Below, piece by piece: positions 1 through 5,322 of a stretch of 5,322 bases of DNA. A program made the translations under genes and the position numbers. The notes below the pieces were generated by a model. It saw only the letters and a program-made list of their open reading frames with translations, was not told the DNA's origin and ran no database searches. Every line of letters begins with the position of its first letter. Position 1 is the stretch's first letter. Source of the DNA: Halobacteria archaeon (GTDB taxonomy: Archaea > Halobacteriota > Methanoliparia > Methanoliparales > Methanoliparaceae); NCBI GenBank assembly GCA_013329575.1, contig DUJX01000108.1, forward strand, positions 1 through 5,322, written 5' to 3'.

Positions 1-641
1 TTAGCCATAATCTCTTGCTCACCCTTCTCCGCCCACATACTCTTCTCTCCCATAATTCCACCTGTTTCTGTTGCCAGACATTTACCCATCTTTCTCTCAA
101 CGATCCGTGTTATATCCGCGGCATGCCCTGTAGCATCTATCACCATCTTTGATCGGATAGATAAAGGATCTATATGCAGGTTTGCCATATCTACTGGGCT
201 CCAATTTAAGACTAGTCCTTCTATCTTAGTATCTCTAAATAAGACGTCTTCTACTGTTATTACATTAAATATTTTAGCACCAGATTTTATAGCTGATAAA
301 CATAACGATGATGCGGCTTCTAATGCATCCAATAAATATAAGTTTTTATATTTGGTATATCCTATCCCAAACTCTTCTATTATAGGTATGGTCTCCTCCT
401 GAACGACAATTTTTGAAAACATCATTCCTCCGCCGAGCATTCCCCCACCAATGCTTAACTTTCTCTCGAATATTGCAACGTGGTATCCATTCTTTGCCAA
501 ATAATATGCAGCTACCATACCTGAGGGGCCTGCACCGGCAATAGCGACATCTATATCAATATTTTTTAAAAAATCTTCTATATAACCTTCGATTATTGCA
601 CGAGTAATATCTATCTCATCTATCATTTTATTTATCTTCAT
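1..641 (-). CDS. thi4: Thi4-family thiazole synthase (sulfide-dependent ADP-thiazole synthase), C-terminus outside window
   Basis: This gene reads leftward from an ATG at 641-639 and stays open to the window edge, giving 213 codons. The family is about 260 residues long, so roughly 50 C-terminal residues are missing. Archaeal Thi4 is a cytoplasmic enzyme that builds the thiazole half of thiamine from NAD, glycine and sulfide with iron. Visible evidence: a dinucleotide-binding GAGPSG at residues 36-41, an acidic strand end FER at 58-60, the glycine-rich GGGMLGGGMMF at 65-75, LHIDPL at 155-160, DATGH at 169-173 and GEKSMWAEKGE at 198-208. His156 occupies the place of the sulfur-donating cysteine of yeast Thi4, which points to the catalytic, sulfide-using type. 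The family usually has Trp where Leu69 stands here. A second in-frame Met at 626-624 may be the true start, because a TATA box lies only about 17 bp before the first ATG. Such proteins are sometimes misnamed ribose-1,5-bisphosphate isomerase. The family call is firm; the start is uncertain. Confidence 0.93.
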   Translation of the reverse strand, partial: MKINKMIDEIDITRAIIEGYIEDFLKNIDIDVAIAGAGPSGMVAAYYLAKNGYHVAIFERKLSIGGGMLGGGMMFSKIVVQEETIPIIEEFGIGYTKYKNLYLLDALEAASSLCLSAIKSGAKIFNVITVEDVLFRDTKIEGLVLNWSPVDMANLHIDPLSIRSKMVIDATGHAADITRIVERKMGKCLATETGGIMGEKSMWAEKGEQEIMA

Positions 642-654
642 TATAAAACTGCTA

Positions 655-662
655 TTTATATA
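655..662 (-). promoter_or_regulatory. TATA box candidate for thi4
   Basis: On the minus strand this reads TATATAAA, a near-ideal archaeal TATA element, preceded by a purine-rich AAGAGAAA that could serve as the TFB recognition element. Archaeal transcription normally starts about 25 bp beyond the TATA centre, which would be near 632. That lies inside the longest reading frame and just before the second Met codon (626-624). Confidence 0.55.
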
Positions 663-690
663 TTTCTCTTAAAAAAAATATTGTTCGTAA

Positions 691-699
691 TTTTTATTA
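691..699 (+). promoter_or_regulatory. TATA-like element for orc1/cdc6
   Basis: The sequence TTTTTATTA is preceded by CGTAA, a weak match to the TFB recognition element. It predicts a transcript start near 720, leaving a leader of about 50 nt that contains the Shine-Dalgarno site. The whole of 660-700 is AT-rich, so the exact box is uncertain. Confidence 0.35.
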
Positions 700-761
700 A
701 TGTTGAAGAGAAGTACCAATTACTCTGCATTTTCTACTTTTGAATACGAAAAACAAGATTA

Positions 762-767
762 GAGGAG
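762..767 (+). promoter_or_regulatory. Shine-Dalgarno site for orc1/cdc6
   Basis: GAGGAG lies 7 nt before the ATG at 775. It decides the start codon: the in-frame TTG at 772 would be only 4 nt away, so ATG 775 is preferred. It is the only strong ribosome binding site seen at a gene start in this window. Confidence 0.8.
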
Positions 768-774
768 CACTTTG

Positions 775-2022
775 ATGGGTAACGAGTTTATTAAAGATCT
801 GTTCGATAAGTATCTGAATAATAAATCAGTATTTGATAATAAAGAAGCTCTTAGCCATGCGTATATACCAGAAAATCTGCTTCATAGAGATAAAGAGTTG
901 GAAGATATCGTATCAATCGTTATACCTGCGATAAGACAAGAGACGCCTTCGAACATCTTTATATTTGGAAAACCCGGTACGGGAAAAACGGCATGCGTTA
1001 AACATATAGGCAAAGAACTAAACGATATATCGTCTAAGAAAGATATCTCGTCTAATTTTTTATATTTGAATTGTGAGATGGTCGATACACAGTATAGAGT
1101 GTTGTCTAACCTGTTATCGTATTATGGCGAAGACGTTCCGTTAGCAGGGTGGCCTACCGATAAATTATATAGCAAATTCATAGAATGCATAGAAAAGAAA
1201 AGACAGATAGCAATAATAGTACTAGATGAGATCGATAAGCTTGTCAAGAAGGGCGGAGATGACCTATTATATAATTTATCCCGAATTAATGGAGACTTAG
1301 CCGATTCCAAAGTCTCGCTTATCGGAATCTCAAACGATTTAAAATTCACCAAGTATCTAGACTCCCGGACTTTAAGTTCTCTCGGGCATGAAGAGATAGT
1401 CTTTCCACCATACAATGCGGAACAATTAAAGGACATATTGAACAACAGAGCCAAGATAGCATTTAACGAGGGGGTATTATCCGAAGAGGTCGTCCCGCTT
1501 TGTGCAGCCATCGCTGCTCAAGAGCATGGTGATGCAAGGAAAGCACTGGACTTGCTTAGAATGGCGGGAGAGATGGCGGAGAGAAATAACGATGTTAAAA
1601 TTACCGAAGAACATGTCCGGAAAGGTAAAGAGAAGTTAGAGGTAGATGGAACGACCGAGGTCATAAAGACGCTTCCTGTACACTCTAAAATACTGATCTA
1701 TTCAATCCTTCTACTCGAAAAATGCAAGAAACGAGGTATGATCACAGGCGAAGTTTATTCGTTATACGAGAGATTGTGCAACGTTGTGCATATAGAGCGT
1801 CTCACTTATAGACGGGCGGCCGATCTGATATCCGAGCTTGAGACGTTGGGGCTAATCAATACCGTCTTGATAAGCAAAGGAAGATATGGCAGAACCAAGA
1901 ATATATCATTGGCAGTCGATATAGATACGGTAGAACGGGCGATACAGGATGATGAGAGGTTACAATCAATAACTAAGATATCGCATAGTCAACAGATAAC
2001 GCTTACAAATCATTTAAAGTGA
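775..2022 (+). CDS. cdc6: Orc1/Cdc6 replication initiator (ORC1-type DNA replication protein)
   Basis: This 415-residue protein is an AAA+ ATPase that binds archaeal replication origins as the equivalent of eukaryotic Orc1/Cdc6 and helps load the MCM helicase. Its length is typical of the family. Visible motifs in order: Walker A GKPGTGKT at 65-72, Walker B IIVLDEID at 147-154, sensor 1 IGISND at 183-188, the family-typical SSLGHEEIVFPPYNAEQL at 201-218, and sensor 2 GDARKALDLLR at 252-262. A C-terminal winged-helix domain spans about 300-390, with the DNA-contacting wing SKGRYGRTKNISL at 367-379. All ATPase residues are present, so it should be active. The SSLG and GRYGRTK motifs suggest the Orc1-1 subtype usually found beside an origin, but that is inference from memory of the family. 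The start is ATG 775, chosen by the Shine-Dalgarno at 762-767. It is divergent from thi4 and upstream of hef on the same strand, 210 bp away. Confidence 0.97.
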   Translation: MGNEFIKDLFDKYLNNKSVFDNKEALSHAYIPENLLHRDKELEDIVSIVIPAIRQETPSNIFIFGKPGTGKTACVKHIGKELNDISSKKDISSNFLYLNCEMVDTQYRVLSNLLSYYGEDVPLAGWPTDKLYSKFIECIEKKRQIAIIVLDEIDKLVKKGGDDLLYNLSRINGDLADSKVSLIGISNDLKFTKYLDSRTLSSLGHEEIVFPPYNAEQLKDILNNRAKIAFNEGVLSEEVVPLCAAIAAQEHGDARKALDLLRMAGEMAERNNDVKITEEHVRKGKEKLEVDGTTEVIKTLPVHSKILIYSILLLEKCKKRGMITGEVYSLYERLCNVVHIERLTYRRAADLISELETLGLINTVLISKGRYGRTKNISLAVDIDTVERAIQDDERLQSITKISHSQQITLTNHLK

Positions 2023-2074
2023 CACCCTTTACTTAATTTGATATTGTAAATTAAAGATCGATTGAATGAAAAAC

Positions 2075-2082
2075 TATTTAAA
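2075..2082 (+). promoter_or_regulatory. TATA box candidate for hef
   Basis: TATTTAAA is preceded by GAAAAAC, which resembles a TFB recognition element. The expected transcript start is near 2105, within the dyad ATCTTGGAAGAT. A second, weaker box TATTTAT lies at 2095-2101. Nothing convincing is placed for a leaderless transcript starting right at the hef ATG. Confidence 0.4.
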
Positions 2083-2099
2083 CTCTTAGATAGATATTT

Positions 2100-2111
2100 A
2101 TCTTGGAAGAT
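2100..2111. repeat. Short dyad at predicted hef transcript start
   Basis: ATCTT-GG-AAGAT is a perfect 5-bp inverted repeat around two bases. It coincides with the start site predicted from the TATA box at 2075-2082, where a repressor could block polymerase. No regulator is identified, and a 5-bp dyad can occur by chance. Confidence 0.25.
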
Positions 2112-2134
2112 CAGTCTTAGAACGAGTTATGATC

Positions 2135-2146
2135 TAACATTTGTTA
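2135..2146. repeat. Short dyad in hef leader
   Basis: TAACA-TT-TGTTA is a perfect 5-bp inverted repeat with a 2-bp centre, lying about 30 bp after the predicted hef transcript start. It may be a protein-binding site or chance in AT-rich DNA. Confidence 0.25.
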
Positions 2147-2232
2147 AGCCTGCTCATAAACGATCTTGGTTGTCTGTAGATACGAGTATTTGCTAACGTA
2201 ATCAACGATCATCAAAATAATTAAGAATAACT

Positions 2233-4503
2233 ATGCTAAACTCTTTAATTGATCCAGATAAGATAGAATGGAGAGATTATCAGATAAATCTTGCACAAAA
2301 AGCTTTAAAAAAAAATTGTATGATAGTTTTACCGACCGGGCTTGGAAAGACAGTTATTTCTCTCTTTGTAGCCTCATCTCGCCTATCTCAATTGGATTAT
2401 GGTAAAGCATTGATCTTATCGCCGACCAAACCACTGGTAGAGCAGCATTCCCGTTTTTTTAAAAATGCTTTAAGATTAAATGAAGATAGTATTGTCACTC
2501 TGACAGGAGAGATTCCACCGGATAAGAGAGTCGAAAGATGGAATGATAGCAAGATCATTGTATCTACTCCTCAGGTGATAGAGAACGACCTTATAAGCAA
2601 GAGGATAAACCTAAAAGATGTAGTCCATATAACATTTGATGAGGCTCATCGTGCCGTCGGTCGTTATTCTTATGTATATATTGCAAAGAAGTATGTTGAT
2701 GAGGGGGATTCTGTAAATATTCTCGGTATTACTGCCTCTCCGGGAAGTAACATAGAAGATATCGAAGAAGTCTGCAAAAATCTTTTCATAGACGATATTG
2801 TGATAAAAGGGGAGAATGATCCGGATATCCTGCCTTATATCCATAAAAGGTCTATCAAATGGATAAGATTAGACCTATCCGACGAACTCAAAGAGATAAA
2901 AAAATTATTGGATGATATCGTTTACGAACGAATGGACGATCTTAGATCTCTCGGGCTAATAAACACGTATAGCAAAGATTTGACCAAGAAAGAGATCATA
3001 TCATTACAAAAATCCGTAAGAAGTTCTTTGTTAGATAACCCATCCAACGACCTTTTTTCTGCTGTCTCCATCCTGGCAGAGATTTTGAAGGTAAAACATG
3101 CCGTGGAACTGGTAGAGACACAAGGTATTCCCACACTTAACCGATATTTAGAACGTTTAAAGATGGAAGGATCGTCTAAAGGTGGAAGCAAAGCTGCAAA
3201 AAGAATCATATCCGATATTAGATTTAATAAAGTCTTAGAATTGTCTAAGAATATAAATACAGAGAACAAAAAGATAACAGAGATAAAAAAGATACTTTCT
3301 GATCGGTTTAAAAACATACCTGACTCGAGAGTTATAATATTTGCCAATTATAGAGATACGGTAGATGTAATCGTAAAGAGCATCGAGGATCTCGAAAAGG
3401 TTAAACCTGTAAAATTTGTTGGTCAGGCAAAAAAAGGAAACGATAAAGGTCTTACTCAAAAAGAACAGGTAAAAATTCTTGAAGATTTCAGGAATGGGGA
3501 TTATAACGTGCTTGTGGCAACATCTGTCGCCGAAGAAGGGTTGGATATTCCGGCTACAGATCTCGTCATATTTTATGAGCCTGTTCCTTCAGAGATACGA
3601 AGCATCCAGCGAAAAGGACGGACTGCCAGAAAAAAATATGGGGAAGTTATCTTTCTAATTACAAAAGATACTCAAGATGAGGCATATTATTGGATAAGTA
3701 TGAACAAAGAGAAGAGGATGAGAAATATTGGAACGTTAAACCGCTCTTCTCTTCCAAAACAAGATACCAATAATCAGTATAATATCGAAAGCAATCGCGA
3801 GAGGCAGAAAAAAGTTTTAGAATATTTTAACGACGAGGAAGAACGGATCAAAGTAATAATCGATCACAGAGAGCTTAGATCCAACGTGGCAAGAGTCTTA
3901 GAAGAGAAAGGCGTAGATGTAGATATAGAAACGCTCGACGTGGGAGATTATGTCGTGAGCGATAGGACTTGTATAGAGCGAAAGACAACGTACGATCTGT
4001 TAGACTCGTTATTCTCCAAAGATAGAGATCTTTTTGATCAATTGGCCAACCTTAAGTCATCTTATGATCGTCCTGTCCTGTTGATAGAGGGTAACGACCT
4101 ATATACCATAAGAAACGTGTCTCCTAATGCAATAAGAGGTTTATTGAGTTCTATTGTGCTTGATTTTAATATACCTATCCTTACAAGCAAAGATTACAAA
4201 GATTCTGCCGAATTGATCTATAGTATGGCAGAACGAGAACAGAAAAAATATAAAAGAATACCCAGTGTTCATAGTGGAAAGACTAAGAAGACTTTAAAGG
4301 AGAAACAGGAATATATAGTTTCTGCTCTGCCTAATATTGGATTAAACACGGCAAGATCGCTATTAGCCTATTTTGGATCTATAAAATCTGTTTTTAATGC
4401 AGAAAAAGATGAACTAATGAATGTTGAAAACATAGGTGAAAAGACTGCGAGAGATATACGAGATATAATCGATAAAGAGTATAGGCCGGATCAAAATGAC
4501 TAA
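2233..4503 (+). CDS. hef: Hef: archaeal XPF/FANCM-type helicase-nuclease
   Basis: At 756 residues this matches the usual Hef length. Hef is a euryarchaeal relative of FANCM/XPF that unwinds and cleaves branched DNA such as stalled forks. The helicase fills about 1-500: Walker A PTGLGKT at 34-40, SPTKPLVEQH at 63-72, STPQVIENDL at 111-120, DEAH at 136-139 and TASPG at 167-171. A lysine-rich insert covers about 210-330, followed by NYRDT at 372-376, VATSVAEEGLDIP at 428-440 and SIQRKGRTARK at 457-467. After a polar linker (about 500-538) comes the ERCC4 nuclease: D544, GDYVVSD at 571-577 and ERKTTYD at 582-588, with the catalytic GD-ERK-D residues all present. A tandem helix-hairpin-helix ends the protein (about 693-745, LPNIGLNTA and VENIGEKTA). 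The linker carries QKKVLEYF at 525-532, a PCNA-binding-like motif. ATG 2233 is the first start after an in-frame TAA at 2218-2220, and no Shine-Dalgarno is visible. Both enzymatic halves appear intact. Confidence 0.97.
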   Translation: MLNSLIDPDKIEWRDYQINLAQKALKKNCMIVLPTGLGKTVISLFVASSRLSQLDYGKALILSPTKPLVEQHSRFFKNALRLNEDSIVTLTGEIPPDKRVERWNDSKIIVSTPQVIENDLISKRINLKDVVHITFDEAHRAVGRYSYVYIAKKYVDEGDSVNILGITASPGSNIEDIEEVCKNLFIDDIVIKGENDPDILPYIHKRSIKWIRLDLSDELKEIKKLLDDIVYERMDDLRSLGLINTYSKDLTKKEIISLQKSVRSSLLDNPSNDLFSAVSILAEILKVKHAVELVETQGIPTLNRYLERLKMEGSSKGGSKAAKRIISDIRFNKVLELSKNINTENKKITEIKKILSDRFKNIPDSRVIIFANYRDTVDVIVKSIEDLEKVKPVKFVGQAKKGNDKGLTQKEQVKILEDFRNGDYNVLVATSVAEEGLDIPATDLVIFYEPVPSEIRSIQRKGRTARKKYGEVIFLITKDTQDEAYYWISMNKEKRMRNIGTLNRSSLPKQDTNNQYNIESNRERQKKVLEYFNDEEERIKVIIDHRELRSNVARVLEEKGVDVDIETLDVGDYVVSDRTCIERKTTYDLLDSLFSKDRDLFDQLANLKSSYDRPVLLIEGNDLYTIRNVSPNAIRGLLSSIVLDFNIPILTSKDYKDSAELIYSMAEREQKKYKRIPSVHSGKTKKTLKEKQEYIVSALPNIGLNTARSLLAYFGSIKSVFNAEKDELMNVENIGEKTARDIRDIIDKEYRPDQND

Positions 4504-4547
4504 AATGATTAATCGATATCTTATCAAATGAATAGGTTTATTATAGC

Positions 4548-4581
4548 CTTCCCTTTATACTAAAAAGGTTGGAAAGGGAGG
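4548..4581. repeat. Hairpin CTTCCCTTT/AAAGGGAGG
   Basis: Arms at 4548-4556 and 4573-4581 pair over 9 bp, with one T-G wobble in the + strand transcript and a 16-nt loop. The loop contains most of the left arm of the terminator-like repeat (4562-4573). The two structures therefore either compete or form a pseudoknot. They share base 4573. Confidence 0.4.
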
Positions 4582-4645
4582 AGATTTCGAGAGTAGGTAG
4601 ATTAATAAATTATTATACCTATATGCTCAGATCCAACCTTTTTTT
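4562..4645. terminator. Probable bidirectional terminator (12-bp inverted repeat with T-tracts)
   Basis: AAAAAGGTTGGA at 4562-4573 is perfectly complementary to TCCAACCTTTTT at 4632-4643, with 58 nt between the arms. On the plus strand the right arm ends in a run of seven T (4639-4645), then ATTTT, which suits archaeal poly-U termination of hef. On the minus strand the left arm ends in five T, about 96 bp beyond the dehydrogenase stop. The symmetry fits a shared terminator for convergent genes. The long intervening segment is unusual for a simple terminator hairpin. Confidence 0.5.
4594..4621. repeat. Inner hairpin TAGGTA/TACCTA
   Basis: Arms at 4594-4599 and 4616-4621 form a perfect 6-bp stem. 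Inside it TAAT (4603-4606) can pair with ATTA (4612-4615) around a 5-nt loop. The hairpin sits within the span between the arms of the 12-bp repeat, so one transcript could fold into nested stems. Confidence 0.35.
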
Positions 4646-4657
4646 ATTTTGTTCTCT

Positions 4658-5322
4658 CTACTTTCCGAGAATCTGATCGGATACTATTCCTTTTTCTATC
4701 TCCTTAGATCCTTCATAGATCTCTACAACTTTGGACGCCCGCCAAAACCTTTCTACATCGTATTCATCGATGTATCCATACCCGCCGTGAAGTTGTATCG
4801 CTTGATCAGACACATATACGCCCGTCTCGGCTGCGTACCATTTTGCGAGAGCTACGTTTTTGTGGCTTAATCTTCCGTTATCGAGTTCCCACGCTGCTTT
4901 GTAAACAAGTTGCCGAGCTGCCTCCGTTCTTGTCTCCATCTCTGCGATCTTATGCCTTACCGCCTGGAACTTTGCGAGAGGCTGTCCGAAAGCATGCCTT
5001 TTTTGAATATAATCCACTGTCCTATCTAATGCCCCCTGTGCTATACCTACGCCCTGTGCACCGATATACGTCCTGCTCCTGTTGAAGAATGTCATAGTCT
5101 CATAGAACCCTTTTCCGCGCTCTCCTATCCGGTTCTCGTCTGGAACTTCAACGTTACTGAATGATAATTCAGCCGTATCCGATGCGCCCATCCCGGCTTT
5201 TCCTGTTATTTTAGTACTTTCAAACCCGTCCCATCCGGTCTCTACTACAAACATACTATGTCTTCTATGCCGCGACGGAGCGTCGGGATCGGTGACCGCA
5301 AGGACGAGAAGATGGTCGGCTA
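4658..5322 (-). CDS. Acyl-CoA dehydrogenase, C-terminal 220 residues, N-terminus outside window
   Basis: The frame enters from the right edge and ends at TAG (4660-4658). The ATG at 5254 is internal: the frame is open upstream to 5320 and reads ADHLLVLAVTDPDAPS, which belongs to the protein. Acyl-CoA dehydrogenases use FAD to put a trans-2,3 double bond into acyl-CoA and pass electrons to ETF. Full-length members are about 380 residues, so about 160 are missing. In fragment numbering: KAGMGASDTAELSFSNVEVP at 41-60 (middle beta domain), RHAFGQPLAKFQAVRHKIAEM at 108-128, QLHGGYGYIDEYDVERFWRA at 176-195 (FAD contact region), and IYEG at 201-204. E203 in IYEG aligns with the catalytic glutamate of medium-chain dehydrogenase. 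The tail SKEIEKGIVSDQILGK departs from the usual TSEIQR form. Chain-length preference cannot be read from this. By hand count the gene is about 48% GC, higher than its neighbours. Confidence 0.93.
   Translation of the reverse strand, partial: ADHLLVLAVTDPDAPSRHRRHSMFVVETGWDGFESTKITGKAGMGASDTAELSFSNVEVPDENRIGERGKGFYETMTFFNRSRTYIGAQGVGIAQGALDRTVDYIQKRHAFGQPLAKFQAVRHKIAEMETRTEAARQLVYKAAWELDNGRLSHKNVALAKWYAAETGVYVSDQAIQLHGGYGYIDEYDVERFWRASKVVEIYEGSKEIEKGIVSDQILGK

Larger units (their letters stand above)
2023..2232 (+). other. 210-bp orc1-hef intergenic region and probable hef leader
   Basis: I find no gene here. The longest ATG frames seen are about 7 codons, and no tRNA or known RNA motif is visible. 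The region holds an AT-only dyad TTAATTT/AAATTAA (2033-2039 with 2048-2054, 8-nt loop) just after the orc1 stop and a TATA candidate at 2075-2082. It also holds two compact dyads, ATCTTGGAAGAT at 2100-2111 and TAACATTTGTTA at 2135-2146, and a direct repeat AACGATC at 2159-2165 and 2204-2210. If the TATA box is real, hef has a 5' leader of about 125 nt, long for an archaeon. Confidence 0.5.
4504..4657. other. Convergent intergenic region between hef and the acyl-CoA dehydrogenase
   Basis: This 154-bp gap lies between two genes that run toward each other, so no promoter is required here. It contains no credible reading frame but is dense in inverted repeats, listed separately. Downstream of the hef stop the first 40 bp are plain AT-rich sequence. 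Confidence 0.7.

Noticed and set aside
772..774. TTG as the orc1 start codon
   Set aside because: The Shine-Dalgarno GAGGAG is only 4 nt from TTG but 7 nt from the ATG at 775, which is also the better codon.
642..774. Classical origin (ORB repeats with G-rich tail) or TPP riboswitch in the thi4-orc1 gap
   Set aside because: No G-run, no repeated full origin box and no THI-box sequence can be seen. The space before thi4 is also too short for a riboswitch.
1122..1511. Minus-strand reading frame of 129 codons inside orc1
   Set aside because: It is antisense to intact, conserved AAA+ coding sequence, and its protein has no recognisable features.
2111..2217. C/D box small RNA on the minus strand (TTGATGA near 2213, CTGA near 2114)
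   Set aside because: The boxes are about 100 nt apart, roughly twice the archaeal norm, with no convincing C'/D' pair.
2611..3459. Three minus-strand reading frames (74 to 141 codons) inside hef
   Set aside because: They are shadows of the conserved hef coding strand, with no ribosome binding site or family resemblance.
4567..4638. tRNA-like outline: 7-bp terminal stem GGTTGGA/TCCAACC enclosing a 72-nt span
   Set aside because: Neither strand has a T arm with a GGTTCGAATCC-like sequence in the right place, nor a proper D arm or anticodon stem. A terminator repeat explains it better.
4562..4643. Miniature transposable element with 12-bp terminal inverted repeats
   Set aside because: No target-site duplication is visible at the ends and no second copy exists in the window. 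The T-tracts fit termination.
4649..5085. Two plus-strand reading frames (73 and 80 codons) opposite the acyl-CoA dehydrogenase
   Set aside because: They are antisense to a well-conserved enzyme and have low-complexity, unrecognisable products.
1..5322. CRISPR array, insertion sequence, defence island or prophage genes
   Set aside because: No regularly spaced repeats, transposase, integrase or phage-like frames are present. All four genes are core replication or metabolic families.

Overview
The window looks like chromosomal DNA from a euryarchaeon of moderate to low GC content. The evidence is an archaeal Orc1/Cdc6 initiator, a full-length Hef helicase-nuclease (a family typical of Euryarchaeota), a Thi4-type thiazole synthase of the archaeal kind, TATA-box-like promoters and heavy use of ATA and AGA codons. 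The acyl-CoA dehydrogenase argues against an ordinary hydrogenotrophic methanogen. It would fit a lineage with beta-oxidation, such as Archaeoglobus-like organisms or alkane/fatty-acid-oxidising relatives of methanogens. That placement is inference; no rRNA or other marker is present.

Layout: (1) 1-641, minus strand, the first 213 codons of a thi4 homologue that runs off the left edge. (2) 642-774, a divergent promoter region with AT-rich TATA candidates facing both ways and a good Shine-Dalgarno site for orc1. (3) 775-2022, plus strand, a complete orc1/cdc6 gene. (4) 2023-2232, a 210-bp gap with no credible gene, holding a TATA candidate, several short dyads and probably a long hef leader. 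(5) 2233-4503, plus strand, a complete hef gene. (6) 4504-4657, a convergent intergenic region with a 12-bp inverted repeat ending in a T-tract (probable two-way terminator) and further nested hairpins. (7) 4658-5322, minus strand, the C-terminal 220 residues of an acyl-CoA dehydrogenase that runs off the right edge.

The central pair is functionally coherent. Orc1/Cdc6 marks and melts replication origins, and Hef processes stalled or branched replication forks. A PCNA-binding-like motif in the Hef linker would tie it to the replisome. The two flanking metabolic genes, for thiamine precursor synthesis and acyl-CoA oxidation, point the other way and are separate transcription units. All four proteins belong to known families and I see no clear new system. 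The least explained parts are the structured convergent intergenic region and the hef leader.
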